NCBI GenBank assembly: GCA_015229045.1
Contig: JADGCJ010000003.1
Location: 1-43,063 of the forward strand
DNA: 43,063 nucleotides
Origin: Magnetococcales bacterium
GTDB lineage: Bacteria; Pseudomonadota; Magnetococcia; Magnetococcales; DC0425bin3
Direction: 5' to 3'
Shown: positions 1-7,281 of the stretch, one piece after another
Position numbering within the stretch: the stretch's first letter is position 1
Layout: each line of letters opens with the position of its first letter
Position numbers and translations under genes: made by a program
The notes under the pieces: generated by a model
Told to the model about the DNA's origin: nothing
The model's database searches: none
Seen by the model: only the letters and a program-made list of their open reading frames with translations

Positions 1-2
1 TG

Positions 3-170
3 TTCGGTGCCACGCCCATGATCATCGACCGCTTCAAGTTGGAAGGGGATACCGCCGTCGGCTTTGACGATCAAGGGCAGGAGCTGGTGCGGGTTCCGAT
101 GCGTGAACCCACTTTCCTGCGCGTGGCCTATGACGAGGCCTACAAAACCCATCGCAGCAACATCACCTGA
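3..170 (+). CDS. C-terminal tail of a type II DMSO-reductase-family subunit, probably the Fe-S (beta) subunit (partial)
   Basis: The frame is open from the left edge and ends at TGA 168-170; about 55 residues are visible and the start lies outside the window. The tail contains the stretch VRVPMREPTFLRVAYDEAY and ends THRSNIT. No cysteine cluster is visible in this part. The assignment rests mainly on context: the next two genes encode the heme b subunit and the dedicated chaperone of type II DMSO-reductase-family enzymes (the ethylbenzene dehydrogenase, selenate/chlorate reductase, DMS dehydrogenase and pNar group), where the Fe-S subunit normally sits beside the heme subunit. It could instead be the end of the molybdopterin subunit. 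It ends 14 bp before the next start, so the two are probably co-transcribed. Confidence 0.5.
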   Translation, partial: FGATPMIIDRFKLEGDTAVGFDDQGQELVRVPMREPTFLRVAYDEAYKTHRSNIT

Positions 171-184
171 CGGGGGACAAAGCC

Positions 185-1117
185 ATGAACGGATGGAACA
201 GAGCCCTTTGGCTGTCGGCCCTGATCGCCGGGATGGCGGGGAATGCCACCGCCGCCGGGACCGAAGCCCAAGCACCGGCAGTACCAACCGCTGCCGTGCA
301 CTATGCGACCGCACCCACCCAGGTTGCCCCGCCCCCTGCGGGGGCACTCCGGGCGATCCGGGTGGAGAGCAAAGAACCACTCCTCGATCCTGCCGCCCCG
401 GTCTGGGCGCAGGCCCAATCGGTGATCGTCACCATGCAACCGCAGGGCGTGGCCACACCGACCAACGCCCAACCGGCGGTCAACGCCATGACTGTGCGCT
501 CCGTGCATAATGGACACTGGCTGTCGCTGCTCCTCGAATGGAAAGACCCCACCCAGAGCGATCGGGTGGTGGTGGACCAATTCGGTGATCAGGTGGCCGT
601 GGAGCTGCCTGTCCGCTACCGGGCCGATGCCGCTGTCAACCCGATGATGGGCGCCCCGGGCGAACGGGTCAACATCGTCCAATGGCGCGCTGCCTTCCAG
701 ACGGATCTGGCTCGCAAACGGGACATGACCATTCGCGACAACTACCCAAATGCCCAGACCGACCTCTATCCAGACCAGGTCCTCAATACCCTGGACATGC
801 GCGCCTACATGGGCGCAGGTGGTGTGGACAATCCCGTTGCCAAACATCGGGACAGCCCGGTGCTTGATCAGGTGGCCGAAGGTTTCGGCACTCTGACGGT
901 CAAACAGCATCAGGAAGCCGATGGCAATGGCATCTGGAAGGATGGCGCCTGGCATGTCGTCATCACCGTGCCCATGGCTCCTGACGCCGCCAACGCCCCG
1001 CGTCTGGAACCAGGTGGACAAACGATTGCCGCCTTCGCCGTCTGGGAAGGGGGTGCCAAGGAGGTGGGGTCACGCAAGTCCTGGTCGGATTGGGTGCAGC
1101 TCTCTCTCGCAAAATAA
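185..1117 (+). CDS. Ethylbenzene dehydrogenase-related heme b-binding (gamma) subunit
   Basis: A 310-residue protein with an N-terminal signal peptide (LWLSALIAGMAGNATAA, cleavage near residue 24), so periplasmic. In this family the gamma subunit carries one heme b, ligated by Met and Lys, and passes electrons between the Fe-S subunit and a periplasmic carrier or the quinone pool. The family signature is seen near the C terminus: AAFAVWEGGAKEVGSRKSWS followed by DWVQLSL. Candidate ligand regions are NPMMGAPGE around residues 150-158 and the C-terminal Lys-rich stretch; exact ligands need a structural alignment. A G-rich ribosome-binding site precedes ATG 185. The chaperone gene follows after 9 bp. 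The substrate (nitrate, selenate, chlorate, a hydrocarbon) cannot be told from this subunit. Confidence 0.8.
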   Translation: MNGWNRALWLSALIAGMAGNATAAGTEAQAPAVPTAAVHYATAPTQVAPPPAGALRAIRVESKEPLLDPAAPVWAQAQSVIVTMQPQGVATPTNAQPAVNAMTVRSVHNGHWLSLLLEWKDPTQSDRVVVDQFGDQVAVELPVRYRADAAVNPMMGAPGERVNIVQWRAAFQTDLARKRDMTIRDNYPNAQTDLYPDQVLNTLDMRAYMGAGGVDNPVAKHRDSPVLDQVAEGFGTLTVKQHQEADGNGIWKDGAWHVVITVPMAPDAANAPRLEPGGQTIAAFAVWEGGAKEVGSRKSWSDWVQLSLAK

Positions 1118-1126
1118 AGGATATCC

Positions 1127-1879
1127 ATGAACGGGCAAGGAAACGCATGTTCCAGCCCGGATGATCTGGAGGGGCGGCTGCAGGAGGTGTTGACTGCAGC
1201 CGCTTTTTTCCGTTTCCTGGCACGGGGGTTCTCCTACCCCCATCCGGGTCATCTGGCACAACTCCTGGTGGATGGTGCTGCCATCCCCAGGGAAACAACC
1301 CCGGCCCTGACAAATTTTCGATCCAGTTGGGGCATGGTCGAGGAGGCTGCCCTGCAGGAGGAGCATGTCCGGCTCTTTCTGGGTAAAGGATTGTGTTCTC
1401 TGCACGAGACATCTTATGGCGATGCCCGCCGCATCGGGGGGCAATCGGTGGAACTGGCTGACATCAGCGGTTTCTACCGGGCTTTCAGCGTCGAACCCTC
1501 CCCCACTCAACCCGATCTCCCCGACCATCTATGCACCGAGCTGGAGTTTTACAGCCTGTTGCTGATCAAGGAGGGGTATGCCCTCGATGAGGGGTGGACC
1601 GAACAGATGCAGGTTGCCGCCACTGCCGGGATCAAGTTTCTCGAGCATCACCTTGGACGCTGGATCGAACCCATGGTGCAGACCATCCGGGAGAACGCCG
1701 CTCCTACAACTCCCTATGCTACCCTGGCCGAGTTGCTCCTGGAGTCCATCGAGAAGGAGTGCTTGCGCCGTCAGGTCACGCCACAACCCTTCTCCGGGCG
1801 TGTCCCCCTGGATGAATCGATCCTCGGCGATGCCTTCATCTGCCCGCGCGAAGGTCAACCACCCGCTACGCCTTCCTGA
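1127..1879 (+). CDS. TorD/DmsD-like chaperone of a type II DMSO-reductase-family enzyme
   Basis: A 250-residue, mostly helical cytoplasmic protein. The middle shows the TorD-family pattern: SVELADISGFYRAFSV (residues 107-122), then PDHLCTELEFYSLLLIKEGY (residues 128-147). These chaperones hold the catalytic subunit until the molybdenum cofactor is inserted and the twin-arginine signal can be released. The gene follows the heme b subunit by 9 bp with AAGGAT upstream of ATG 1127, the usual order of the DMSO reductase type II D gene. The stop codon TGA 1877-1879 coincides with the first bases of a MITE fragment, so the last residues or the stop may come from the insertion. Confidence 0.8.
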   Translation: MNGQGNACSSPDDLEGRLQEVLTAAAFFRFLARGFSYPHPGHLAQLLVDGAAIPRETTPALTNFRSSWGMVEEAALQEEHVRLFLGKGLCSLHETSYGDARRIGGQSVELADISGFYRAFSVEPSPTQPDLPDHLCTELEFYSLLLIKEGYALDEGWTEQMQVAATAGIKFLEHHLGRWIEPMVQTIRENAAPTTPYATLAELLLESIEKECLRRQVTPQPFSGRVPLDESILGDAFICPREGQPPATPS

Positions 1880-1914
1880 TTCCAATTCCAGATCAAGATG
1901 GATGCGAGACGACG
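1880..1914 (+). repeat. Truncated copy of the 123-bp MITE (left end)
   Basis: About 35 bases match the left end of the complete copy at 5558-5680, starting TTCCAATTCCAGATCAAG and continuing GATGGATGCGAG. The preceding TGA (1877-1879) would be the 3-bp target site and is also the stop codon of the chaperone gene. The rest of the element is missing. Confidence 0.75.
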
Positions 1915-1989
1915 CAGGGGGTCAGGGATGCCGCTCCTGTGACCAGGGCGGTATGGGAGTCTTCACCCTGCGCCGTGCCTCCTTGTTGG

Positions 1990-3951
1990 TCACGGTGGCT
2001 GCCAGGGGGAGTCTTGGCCGGAGGAGCCACGACCCTTTCCCGAAACCAACCCGGAAGCGGCTCCGGAATGATCGCTGTTGACGGCAAGAACCAGCAGATC
2101 ATGGGTGTTGAATCGGCTCGAAAGCGGCAGTTTGATCGTCTCCTGGAGATGATAGTGCCGGAACAGCCACCTCCACACCGTGTCGGCATAGTCGCGGAGA
2201 GAGGAGAATCCATACTCCGGCATGGGCCGGAAAAGCAGGAGGATAAAGTCAGGATGGGCCTTTTCCAGGATGTCGATAACCTCTTCCTGGGAATACACTG
2301 TCAAATCTGGAGGCAACAGTTTGATCAGACGGGACGGATTCGTCACCTGGTGGAGAAAGTTGAACATGAGGCCTTCGGGCAGTACAATAAAAGTCTGCCG
2401 GGGTTTCAAGCTCTCCCGCACCCACCTGTCCACCTCACCGTGGATGGACCAGTAGGGCAGTTTTGCATGGGCCATGAATCGATTGCAGCCCGCCCCGATG
2501 CTTTTAGTCATATCGCGTGTTCTGTGGTGGTTCAACCCTGCCATCATGCACAGTACCAGGGAGAGGAAAATCGCGGCGAAACGGCTGATCCAGACCTGCT
2601 CATGGCCGAACTCCGGTTTCAGGCGACTCCAATCGCCAACGAGGAAAGCGGCCAGAAACACAACGCAGGGCGTGGACAGGATGATACCGAAACTGTAAAG
2701 CCCGGAATTGAGCAGGACACGCCCCTCCAAAGTCAGGGCGAAGGCGCCCCACGCCAGCATCATCAGACTCCGCGTGTCGAACCCATCCCCCTTGCGAACC
2801 GGAAACCTCTTGATCAGGTACCAGGAGATGACCCCTGACACCAACAAGGATCCTCCCCGGAACCCCCCGTCGAAGAGATACACCTCCAGGACCATCCAGA
2901 TCACGGCCAGCATGGCCAGGGAAACCGCCACGATTGGTTGTAGCCAGGTGATCCCTCTCCACGGAGGGGATGACAGGTGGAGAAGTTTCCGGGACAAGGC
3001 CATGATCAGGCCAAGAATCGCAGCCGAGAGCGACATGAGGACGATATGACGCAAGGGGGCATCGGTTCCCATCGATCTTTCCTGGAAATAGGTACCAACG
3101 TAGTGATGGCTGTACAGATGGCTCCAGGAACCAAGAATGACCTTGAGGTTGATGACAAAGGATTGATCCGGATAGAGAAACCTGAACAGGAGCAGAAAGG
3201 AGAACGTCGGCACCAGGGCAATCCCCAGCGCTCCGGGCAGGAGGGGAACAAGGCGTGGAAAACCCGGAGATGGCCTGACCGTCAGCAGGATGACCACCAG
3301 CAGAAAAGCAACCACTACGGCGAGAAAAGGCTCTGGTTTGGTGAGAAAGACCATGCCGACCAGCAGCGCCGCAAGGTAAAAAAAACGGGGTTTTTGGGTC
3401 GTCGCGAAGAGGGAAAGGGACAACAGACAGAAGATGGCCAGGATGAATCCATGGGTCAGAGCATTGGCATAGGGAGCCATGAAATTGAAAAGGGAAGAGT
3501 CCGACAAGGAGAACACTGGAATCAGAATGAACGACAACGCGGCGAACAATCCCGCAGACACACCCTGACAACGCAGAAAATACCAGTAGATGGCCACACT
3601 GCCCCATGCCGCCCAGACCAGGTTGGACCACAGCAGGGTCTGCACACAGGTGCCGAACAAGCGGTATATCAGGGCGTTGTAATATGTCGAGAAGGGGCCA
3701 TGATCCACCTGGATGTCCGTCAACGGTCGTTTTCCGTTCAGAACTGCCCAGGGAAGATAGAGTTCGCGGCCAAAATCGACGACAGGATTGACCCACATGA
3801 GCCAGCTGTCCCAGGCCATGAGCAGAAAGACAGCAGCCATCAAGGCAGGGGCCAGGATGTGCATGAAGTGCCTTGCCGGATTCCCCAGGCAAAGCCCCGA
3901 TCGAAAGTCAAGGTTTGATGACATCATGGCGTTGCGCACCTGTATCGACAC
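1990..3951 (-). CDS. Polytopic membrane protein, glycosyltransferase 39/ArnT-like
   Basis: Up to 653 residues with about ten or more hydrophobic segments and a soluble C-terminal part of roughly 150 residues. The first periplasmic loop contains VVDFGRELYLPWAVLNGKRP then DIQVDHGPF. This acidic, GxxxY/H-rich pattern is typical of PMT/ArnT-type (GT-C fold) transferases, which use polyprenyl-phosphate sugars, but there is no closer family match by eye. The frame opens with GTG 3951. ATG 3927 or 3924 (MMSSNL) is an equally good start, with AGGTG upstream. It runs opposite to the radical SAM and FAD genes and is bounded by MITE copies on both sides. A role in cell-surface glycan or lipid glycosylation is inference. 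Confidence 0.6.
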   Translation of the reverse strand: MSIQVRNAMMSSNLDFRSGLCLGNPARHFMHILAPALMAAVFLLMAWDSWLMWVNPVVDFGRELYLPWAVLNGKRPLTDIQVDHGPFSTYYNALIYRLFGTCVQTLLWSNLVWAAWGSVAIYWYFLRCQGVSAGLFAALSFILIPVFSLSDSSLFNFMAPYANALTHGFILAIFCLLSLSLFATTQKPRFFYLAALLVGMVFLTKPEPFLAVVVAFLLVVILLTVRPSPGFPRLVPLLPGALGIALVPTFSFLLLFRFLYPDQSFVINLKVILGSWSHLYSHHYVGTYFQERSMGTDAPLRHIVLMSLSAAILGLIMALSRKLLHLSSPPWRGITWLQPIVAVSLAMLAVIWMVLEVYLFDGGFRGGSLLVSGVISWYLIKRFPVRKGDGFDTRSLMMLAWGAFALTLEGRVLLNSGLYSFGIILSTPCVVFLAAFLVGDWSRLKPEFGHEQVWISRFAAIFLSLVLCMMAGLNHHRTRDMTKSIGAGCNRFMAHAKLPYWSIHGEVDRWVRESLKPRQTFIVLPEGLMFNFLHQVTNPSRLIKLLPPDLTVYSQEEVIDILEKAHPDFILLLFRPMPEYGFSSLRDYADTVWRWLFRHYHLQETIKLPLSSRFNTHDLLVLAVNSDHSGAASGLVSGKGRGSSGQDSPWQPP

Positions 3952-4111
3952 GCGGCAGACACGCAGGGGAGAGTATCAGAAGCACGGCATAAAGATCATC
4001 CGGGAAAATTTGCTTCCAGGACGGGGGGAGAGTCCCGACGCACACAGCGAAATCATGTCAACTTGACTTGCAGGGAGATCGCCCGCACAGTGACCGACCG
4101 GGGGGGGCTGA

Positions 4112-4234
4112 TTCCAATTCCAGATCAGGCATCTGCTTCGTTGACTGCCTCACTCACTCCTCGCCGTACCCAACACGTACTGTCTCGTCGCTCACGCGTT
4201 GTCGCCTCGCCTCCATCTTGATCTGGAATTGGAA
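4112..4234 (-). mobile_element. Complete 123-bp MITE, copy 1 (TGA target duplication)
   Basis: The termini are inverted repeats: TTCCAATTCCAGATCA at the left and TGATCTGGAATTGGAA at the right. It is flanked by a 3-bp direct repeat TGA (4109-4111 and 4235-4237). The interior is about nine-tenths identical to the reverse complement of copy 2 (5558-5680), which has the same length. TNA target duplications are made by the IS1031/ISL2 branch of the IS5 family, so mobilisation by such a transposase is likely. It has no coding capacity for a transposase. Confidence 0.9.
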
Positions 4235-4247
4235 TGACCCTCCGGCA

Positions 4248-5426
4248 ATGTGGCCGGGTTTCAGCACACCCGTTTCGAGAAACATGCGCGAACGTTATCG
4301 TCATACCGCTTGGCTCCATCTCAGGAGGGGCCGCGTCGACTGGTTGATCCGGCAGGTCGTAAAAGGACTGGCGATCCCCCTGTCGCAACGTCTTGGGCAC
4401 CCTCTGTGCGGGCCGGTAGTCGCTGTCGTCTCTCCCTCCTTTCGCTGCAATCTGCGCTGTTTCATGTGCGGTATCCGTCGCCCCGAAACTGCGGTGGAAA
4501 AGGGATCCGGAGATCTGGCCGCCTGGATCGATGTTTTGCGCCAACTCAAACGTCTTGGCGTCAGCGGCATCGCCTTCAGCGGTGGTGAGCCGCTGTTGTT
4601 GCCCTGGATCCTTGATCTTTGTTCCGCAGCCCGCAGCTTGTCGTTGCCGTTTCATCTCAATACCAATGGTTTGCCGATGACCGAAAAGGTTGCGGATGAG
4701 CTTTTGCGCATCGGTCCGGCTTCGGTGGCCGTATCCCTTGACAGCTCCGACCCGGCGACCAACGATCGTTTGCGCGGTCCCGGCGCTTTTGCCGGGGCTT
4801 GCCAGGCGCTGAAATGGCTGGTGGCCGCCCGGCGCCGTACCGATGCCGCGAGTCGTATCTCCCTGGCCTCTGTCATCAGCCGCCTGTCCCTGCCGACACT
4901 TTCGGAGACCTTCACCTTGGCGCAAAAACTTGGTGCCGATACCGTTTCCCTGGTGCCGGTACGCCCGACCTTTGGTTTCGCAACCCCATCCGGAGATTAT
5001 GGAAACCTCGAGGGAAAGAAGCCAGGTTGGACAGAAGAAGAGGCGCGCATGGCCATGGACATACTCCGAGCGCGGGAAACTGCCGGTGAAACCGACATCT
5101 CTGCCGGATTGATCGATACCCTGCCGGATTTTTTCGCTGACCGTCCCTTTCCTGGTCCCTGTTTCGCCGGCTATGCGAGTCTGGTCATCGGACCGGAGGG
5201 TCGGGTTCATCCCTGTCTTCCCTTCATGGAGAAGGGCATCACCACCAGCGGATCGGTGTTTGACCAGGGAGTGGTCGATATTTGGAGATCACCGGCTTAT
5301 GCGACCTTGCGCGAACAAACCGCCGCCTGTCGGGCCTGTTTTGTTCCCTCCCATCAGGAACTCAACCTGACGCTGGGTCGCTGGTCCTTTGGCATGGGAT
5401 CTTCTGCCAATCCATCCACCCCCTGA
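4248..5426 (+). CDS. Radical SAM protein with SPASM-like C-terminal cysteines
   Basis: The radical SAM cluster motif CNLRCFMC (CxxxCxxC) is followed by GIAFSGGEPLLLP, the GGE motif that contacts SAM, and by HLNTNG and VSLDSS strands of the barrel. The C-terminal part has PCFAGYASLVIGPEGRVHPC and then CRACFVPSHQE, resembling a SPASM or twitch auxiliary cluster. The reading frame continues upstream through the MITE to 4068, but that part is element sequence. ATG 4248 or ATG 4284 (MRERYRH) are the sensible starts; neither has a strong Shine-Dalgarno. The protein is about 392 or 380 residues. The substrate is unknown. Its neighbours, a FAD oxidoreductase downstream and a glycosyltransferase-like protein upstream, suggest surface glycan or cofactor modification. 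Confidence 0.75.
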   Translation: MWPGFSTPVSRNMRERYRHTAWLHLRRGRVDWLIRQVVKGLAIPLSQRLGHPLCGPVVAVVSPSFRCNLRCFMCGIRRPETAVEKGSGDLAAWIDVLRQLKRLGVSGIAFSGGEPLLLPWILDLCSAARSLSLPFHLNTNGLPMTEKVADELLRIGPASVAVSLDSSDPATNDRLRGPGAFAGACQALKWLVAARRRTDAASRISLASVISRLSLPTLSETFTLAQKLGADTVSLVPVRPTFGFATPSGDYGNLEGKKPGWTEEEARMAMDILRARETAGETDISAGLIDTLPDFFADRPFPGPCFAGYASLVIGPEGRVHPCLPFMEKGITTSGSVFDQGVVDIWRSPAYATLREQTAACRACFVPSHQELNLTLGRWSFGMGSSANPSTP

Positions 5427-5557
5427 AAAGACAGAGTTTTCCTCCGACGCAAGGGGGGAAATCTGTCATGTTTCCCTGCCCCGCAGCTCCATGGAGAGTG
5501 GCGGAGGGTCGTGATGGCTGATCATGGTTTTCGATCCATACCCCGTGGACTGCGTTA

Positions 5558-5680
5558 TTCCAATTCCAGATCAAGATGGATGCGAGGCGACAACGAATGA
5601 GCGACGAGACAGTAGGTGTTGGGTACGGCGAGGAGTGAATGAGGCAGTCAACGAAGCAGACGCTTGATCTGGAATTGGCA
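5558..5680 (+). mobile_element. Complete 123-bp MITE, copy 2 (TTA target duplication)
   Basis: Same length and termini as copy 1 but in the opposite orientation, with TTCCAATTCCAGATCAAG at the left and CTTGATCTGGAATTGGCA at the right. It is flanked by TTA at 5555-5557 and 5681-5683. Inside it lies CGAGGAG-TGA-ATG (start codon at 5639), a ribosome-binding site and start codon that read out into the following FAD oxidoreductase gene. Confidence 0.9.
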
Positions 5681-7096
5681 TTACCCGCCCCTCCTTTTAC
5701 CATCCTGGGTGGTGGCGCTGCCGGTCTCATGGCTGCCTGGTCGCTTGTTCGCCGGGGAGGGCATTGCCTGCTGTTGGAAAAAAGCAGCGTCCTGGGCGGC
5801 AATGCCATAACCTTTCGACATGGCCCCTTTCGTTACGATTCCGGCGCCCATCGTTTCCACGACAAGGATCCGGAGGTAACGAAAGCCTTATTGGCGCTGA
5901 TGCCTGGAAAGCTGAAGCGGATTCACATGCCCAGCCAGATTCTCGACCGGGGGCAGCGTTTCGATTTTCCTCTGACCCCTCTCAATCTTGTTGGCAATCT
6001 TGGCGCGGTGGAGGGGTGGCGGGCCCTGCGCGACTGGCTGCAACGTCCCCTCCTGCCTGATTCCCGGTCAACCCCCAGTTTCCGAAGCGGGGCCGAGGCG
6101 GCTTTTGGCGTGTATATCGCCGAGAGGTTTCTTTGTCGTTATTCGGAAAAACTTTGGGGAACCCCGGCCCACCTTTTATCGCCGGCGGTGGCTGGTTCCC
6201 GCATCAAGGGCTTGACAGCCAGTGGCCTTGTCAGGGAAGCCCTGCTGGGGAAAAGGCGCCATATCGCCCACCTGGATGGCGCTTTCCTCTATCCCCGTGA
6301 TGGCATCGGTGATCTCGTCGACGCCCTGTCACGGGAGATCGAGCAGGCTTCCGCCACGGCTCCTGTGCCAGGTTGGGGGTTGCGCCGGGCTGCACCGACC
6401 ACCCGCTTGTTCCATCGGGAAGGGCGGATCACGGCGATCGAGGTTGCCGACAGCCGACAGCGGCAGCCGGTGCAAGAGGTGATTTCGACTCTGCCGATCA
6501 CCCATGTGGTCAGAATGCTCGATCCGGCACCGGAAGCGGCCATTCTCGCGGCTGTCAGCGCCTTGCGTTTTCGCCACATGGTGCTGCTGGCCCTTTTTCT
6601 CGATGTCGACCGGGTCTCGAACCATGGCTCCCTCTATTTTCCCGATCAACGGATCCCTTTTACGCGCGCCTGCGAACCGAAAAACCGCTCTGCGGCCATG
6701 GCCCCGGTCGGCAAGAGTTCCCTGGTCCTGGAGATCCCCTGCCAACGGCGTGATCCCTTCTGGACCGCCTCCACCGAAGAGTTGACGGCGACGATGATCG
6801 CTCACCTGGAAAAATTGCAGCTGGTCAGGGCAAGCGCCGTGACAGGTGCCGCCAGCCACCACATGGTCCAGGCCTATCCGATCCTGGACCTTGCAAGCAT
6901 CCCGGCGCTGGCCACCCTGCGGCAATATCTGGGTGGTTTTGCCAACCTCCATCTTTTCGGCCGGAATGGCACCTTCACCTACCTTCATCTCCACGACCTT
7001 TTCCGTCAGGCCGGGGAGCTTGCCGACCGACTTGCCAACCCATCCGGTCCGCCTGGGGTCGCTTTGGAGCGGGCGTTCTCCTGCATCGACGATTAA
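5639..7096 (+). CDS. FAD-dependent oxidoreductase (protoporphyrinogen oxidase / UDP-galactopyranose mutase-like)
   Basis: A 485-residue protein. A Rossmann motif for FAD lies near the N terminus: FTILGGGAAGLMAAWSLV, then a Glu in LLLEKSSVLGG. Next come RYDSGAHRFHDKDPEV and LWGTPAHLLSPAVAGSRIKG, matching the amine-oxidase-like family whose members often sit in polysaccharide loci. The C-terminal NLHLFGRNGTFTYLHLHDL is the second FAD-contact region. ATG 5639 and the first 14 codons lie inside MITE copy 2. The only start codon between the element and the FAD motif would be TTG, also inside the element, so the present start was supplied by the insertion. It follows the radical SAM gene in the same direction. 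The substrate is not known. Confidence 0.75.
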   Translation: MRQSTKQTLDLELALPAPPFTILGGGAAGLMAAWSLVRRGGHCLLLEKSSVLGGNAITFRHGPFRYDSGAHRFHDKDPEVTKALLALMPGKLKRIHMPSQILDRGQRFDFPLTPLNLVGNLGAVEGWRALRDWLQRPLLPDSRSTPSFRSGAEAAFGVYIAERFLCRYSEKLWGTPAHLLSPAVAGSRIKGLTASGLVREALLGKRRHIAHLDGAFLYPRDGIGDLVDALSREIEQASATAPVPGWGLRRAAPTTRLFHREGRITAIEVADSRQRQPVQEVISTLPITHVVRMLDPAPEAAILAAVSALRFRHMVLLALFLDVDRVSNHGSLYFPDQRIPFTRACEPKNRSAAMAPVGKSSLVLEIPCQRRDPFWTASTEELTATMIAHLEKLQLVRASAVTGAASHHMVQAYPILDLASIPALATLRQYLGGFANLHLFGRNGTFTYLHLHDLFRQAGELADRLANPSGPPGVALERAFSCIDD

Positions 7097-7281
7097 AATA
7101 CTGATTCCGCAAGGATAAACCGCGTTCACCTCAGGGCAATCGCATTTGAAATTGGCATGCTTGAAAAATCGGACCTTGAACCGCGTTTATTTTGAAATAC
7201 GTCGTTTTTTTGTGATCGGGAAAAAGTAGCCGGGAGTTGTCCGCGTCAACCGGCACACACGGTGCAATTTTCAGTTCAGGA

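Noticed and set aside
64..510. A 148-codon plus-strand frame at the left edge
   Set aside because: It overlaps the end of the Fe-S subunit and the start of the heme b subunit in another frame and has a random Arg/Gly/Pro-rich composition.
4068..4247. N-terminal extension of the radical SAM gene through the MITE
   Set aside because: The same translated stretch (CFVDCL-HSSPYPT) appears from the other MITE copy, so it is element sequence and not part of the enzyme.
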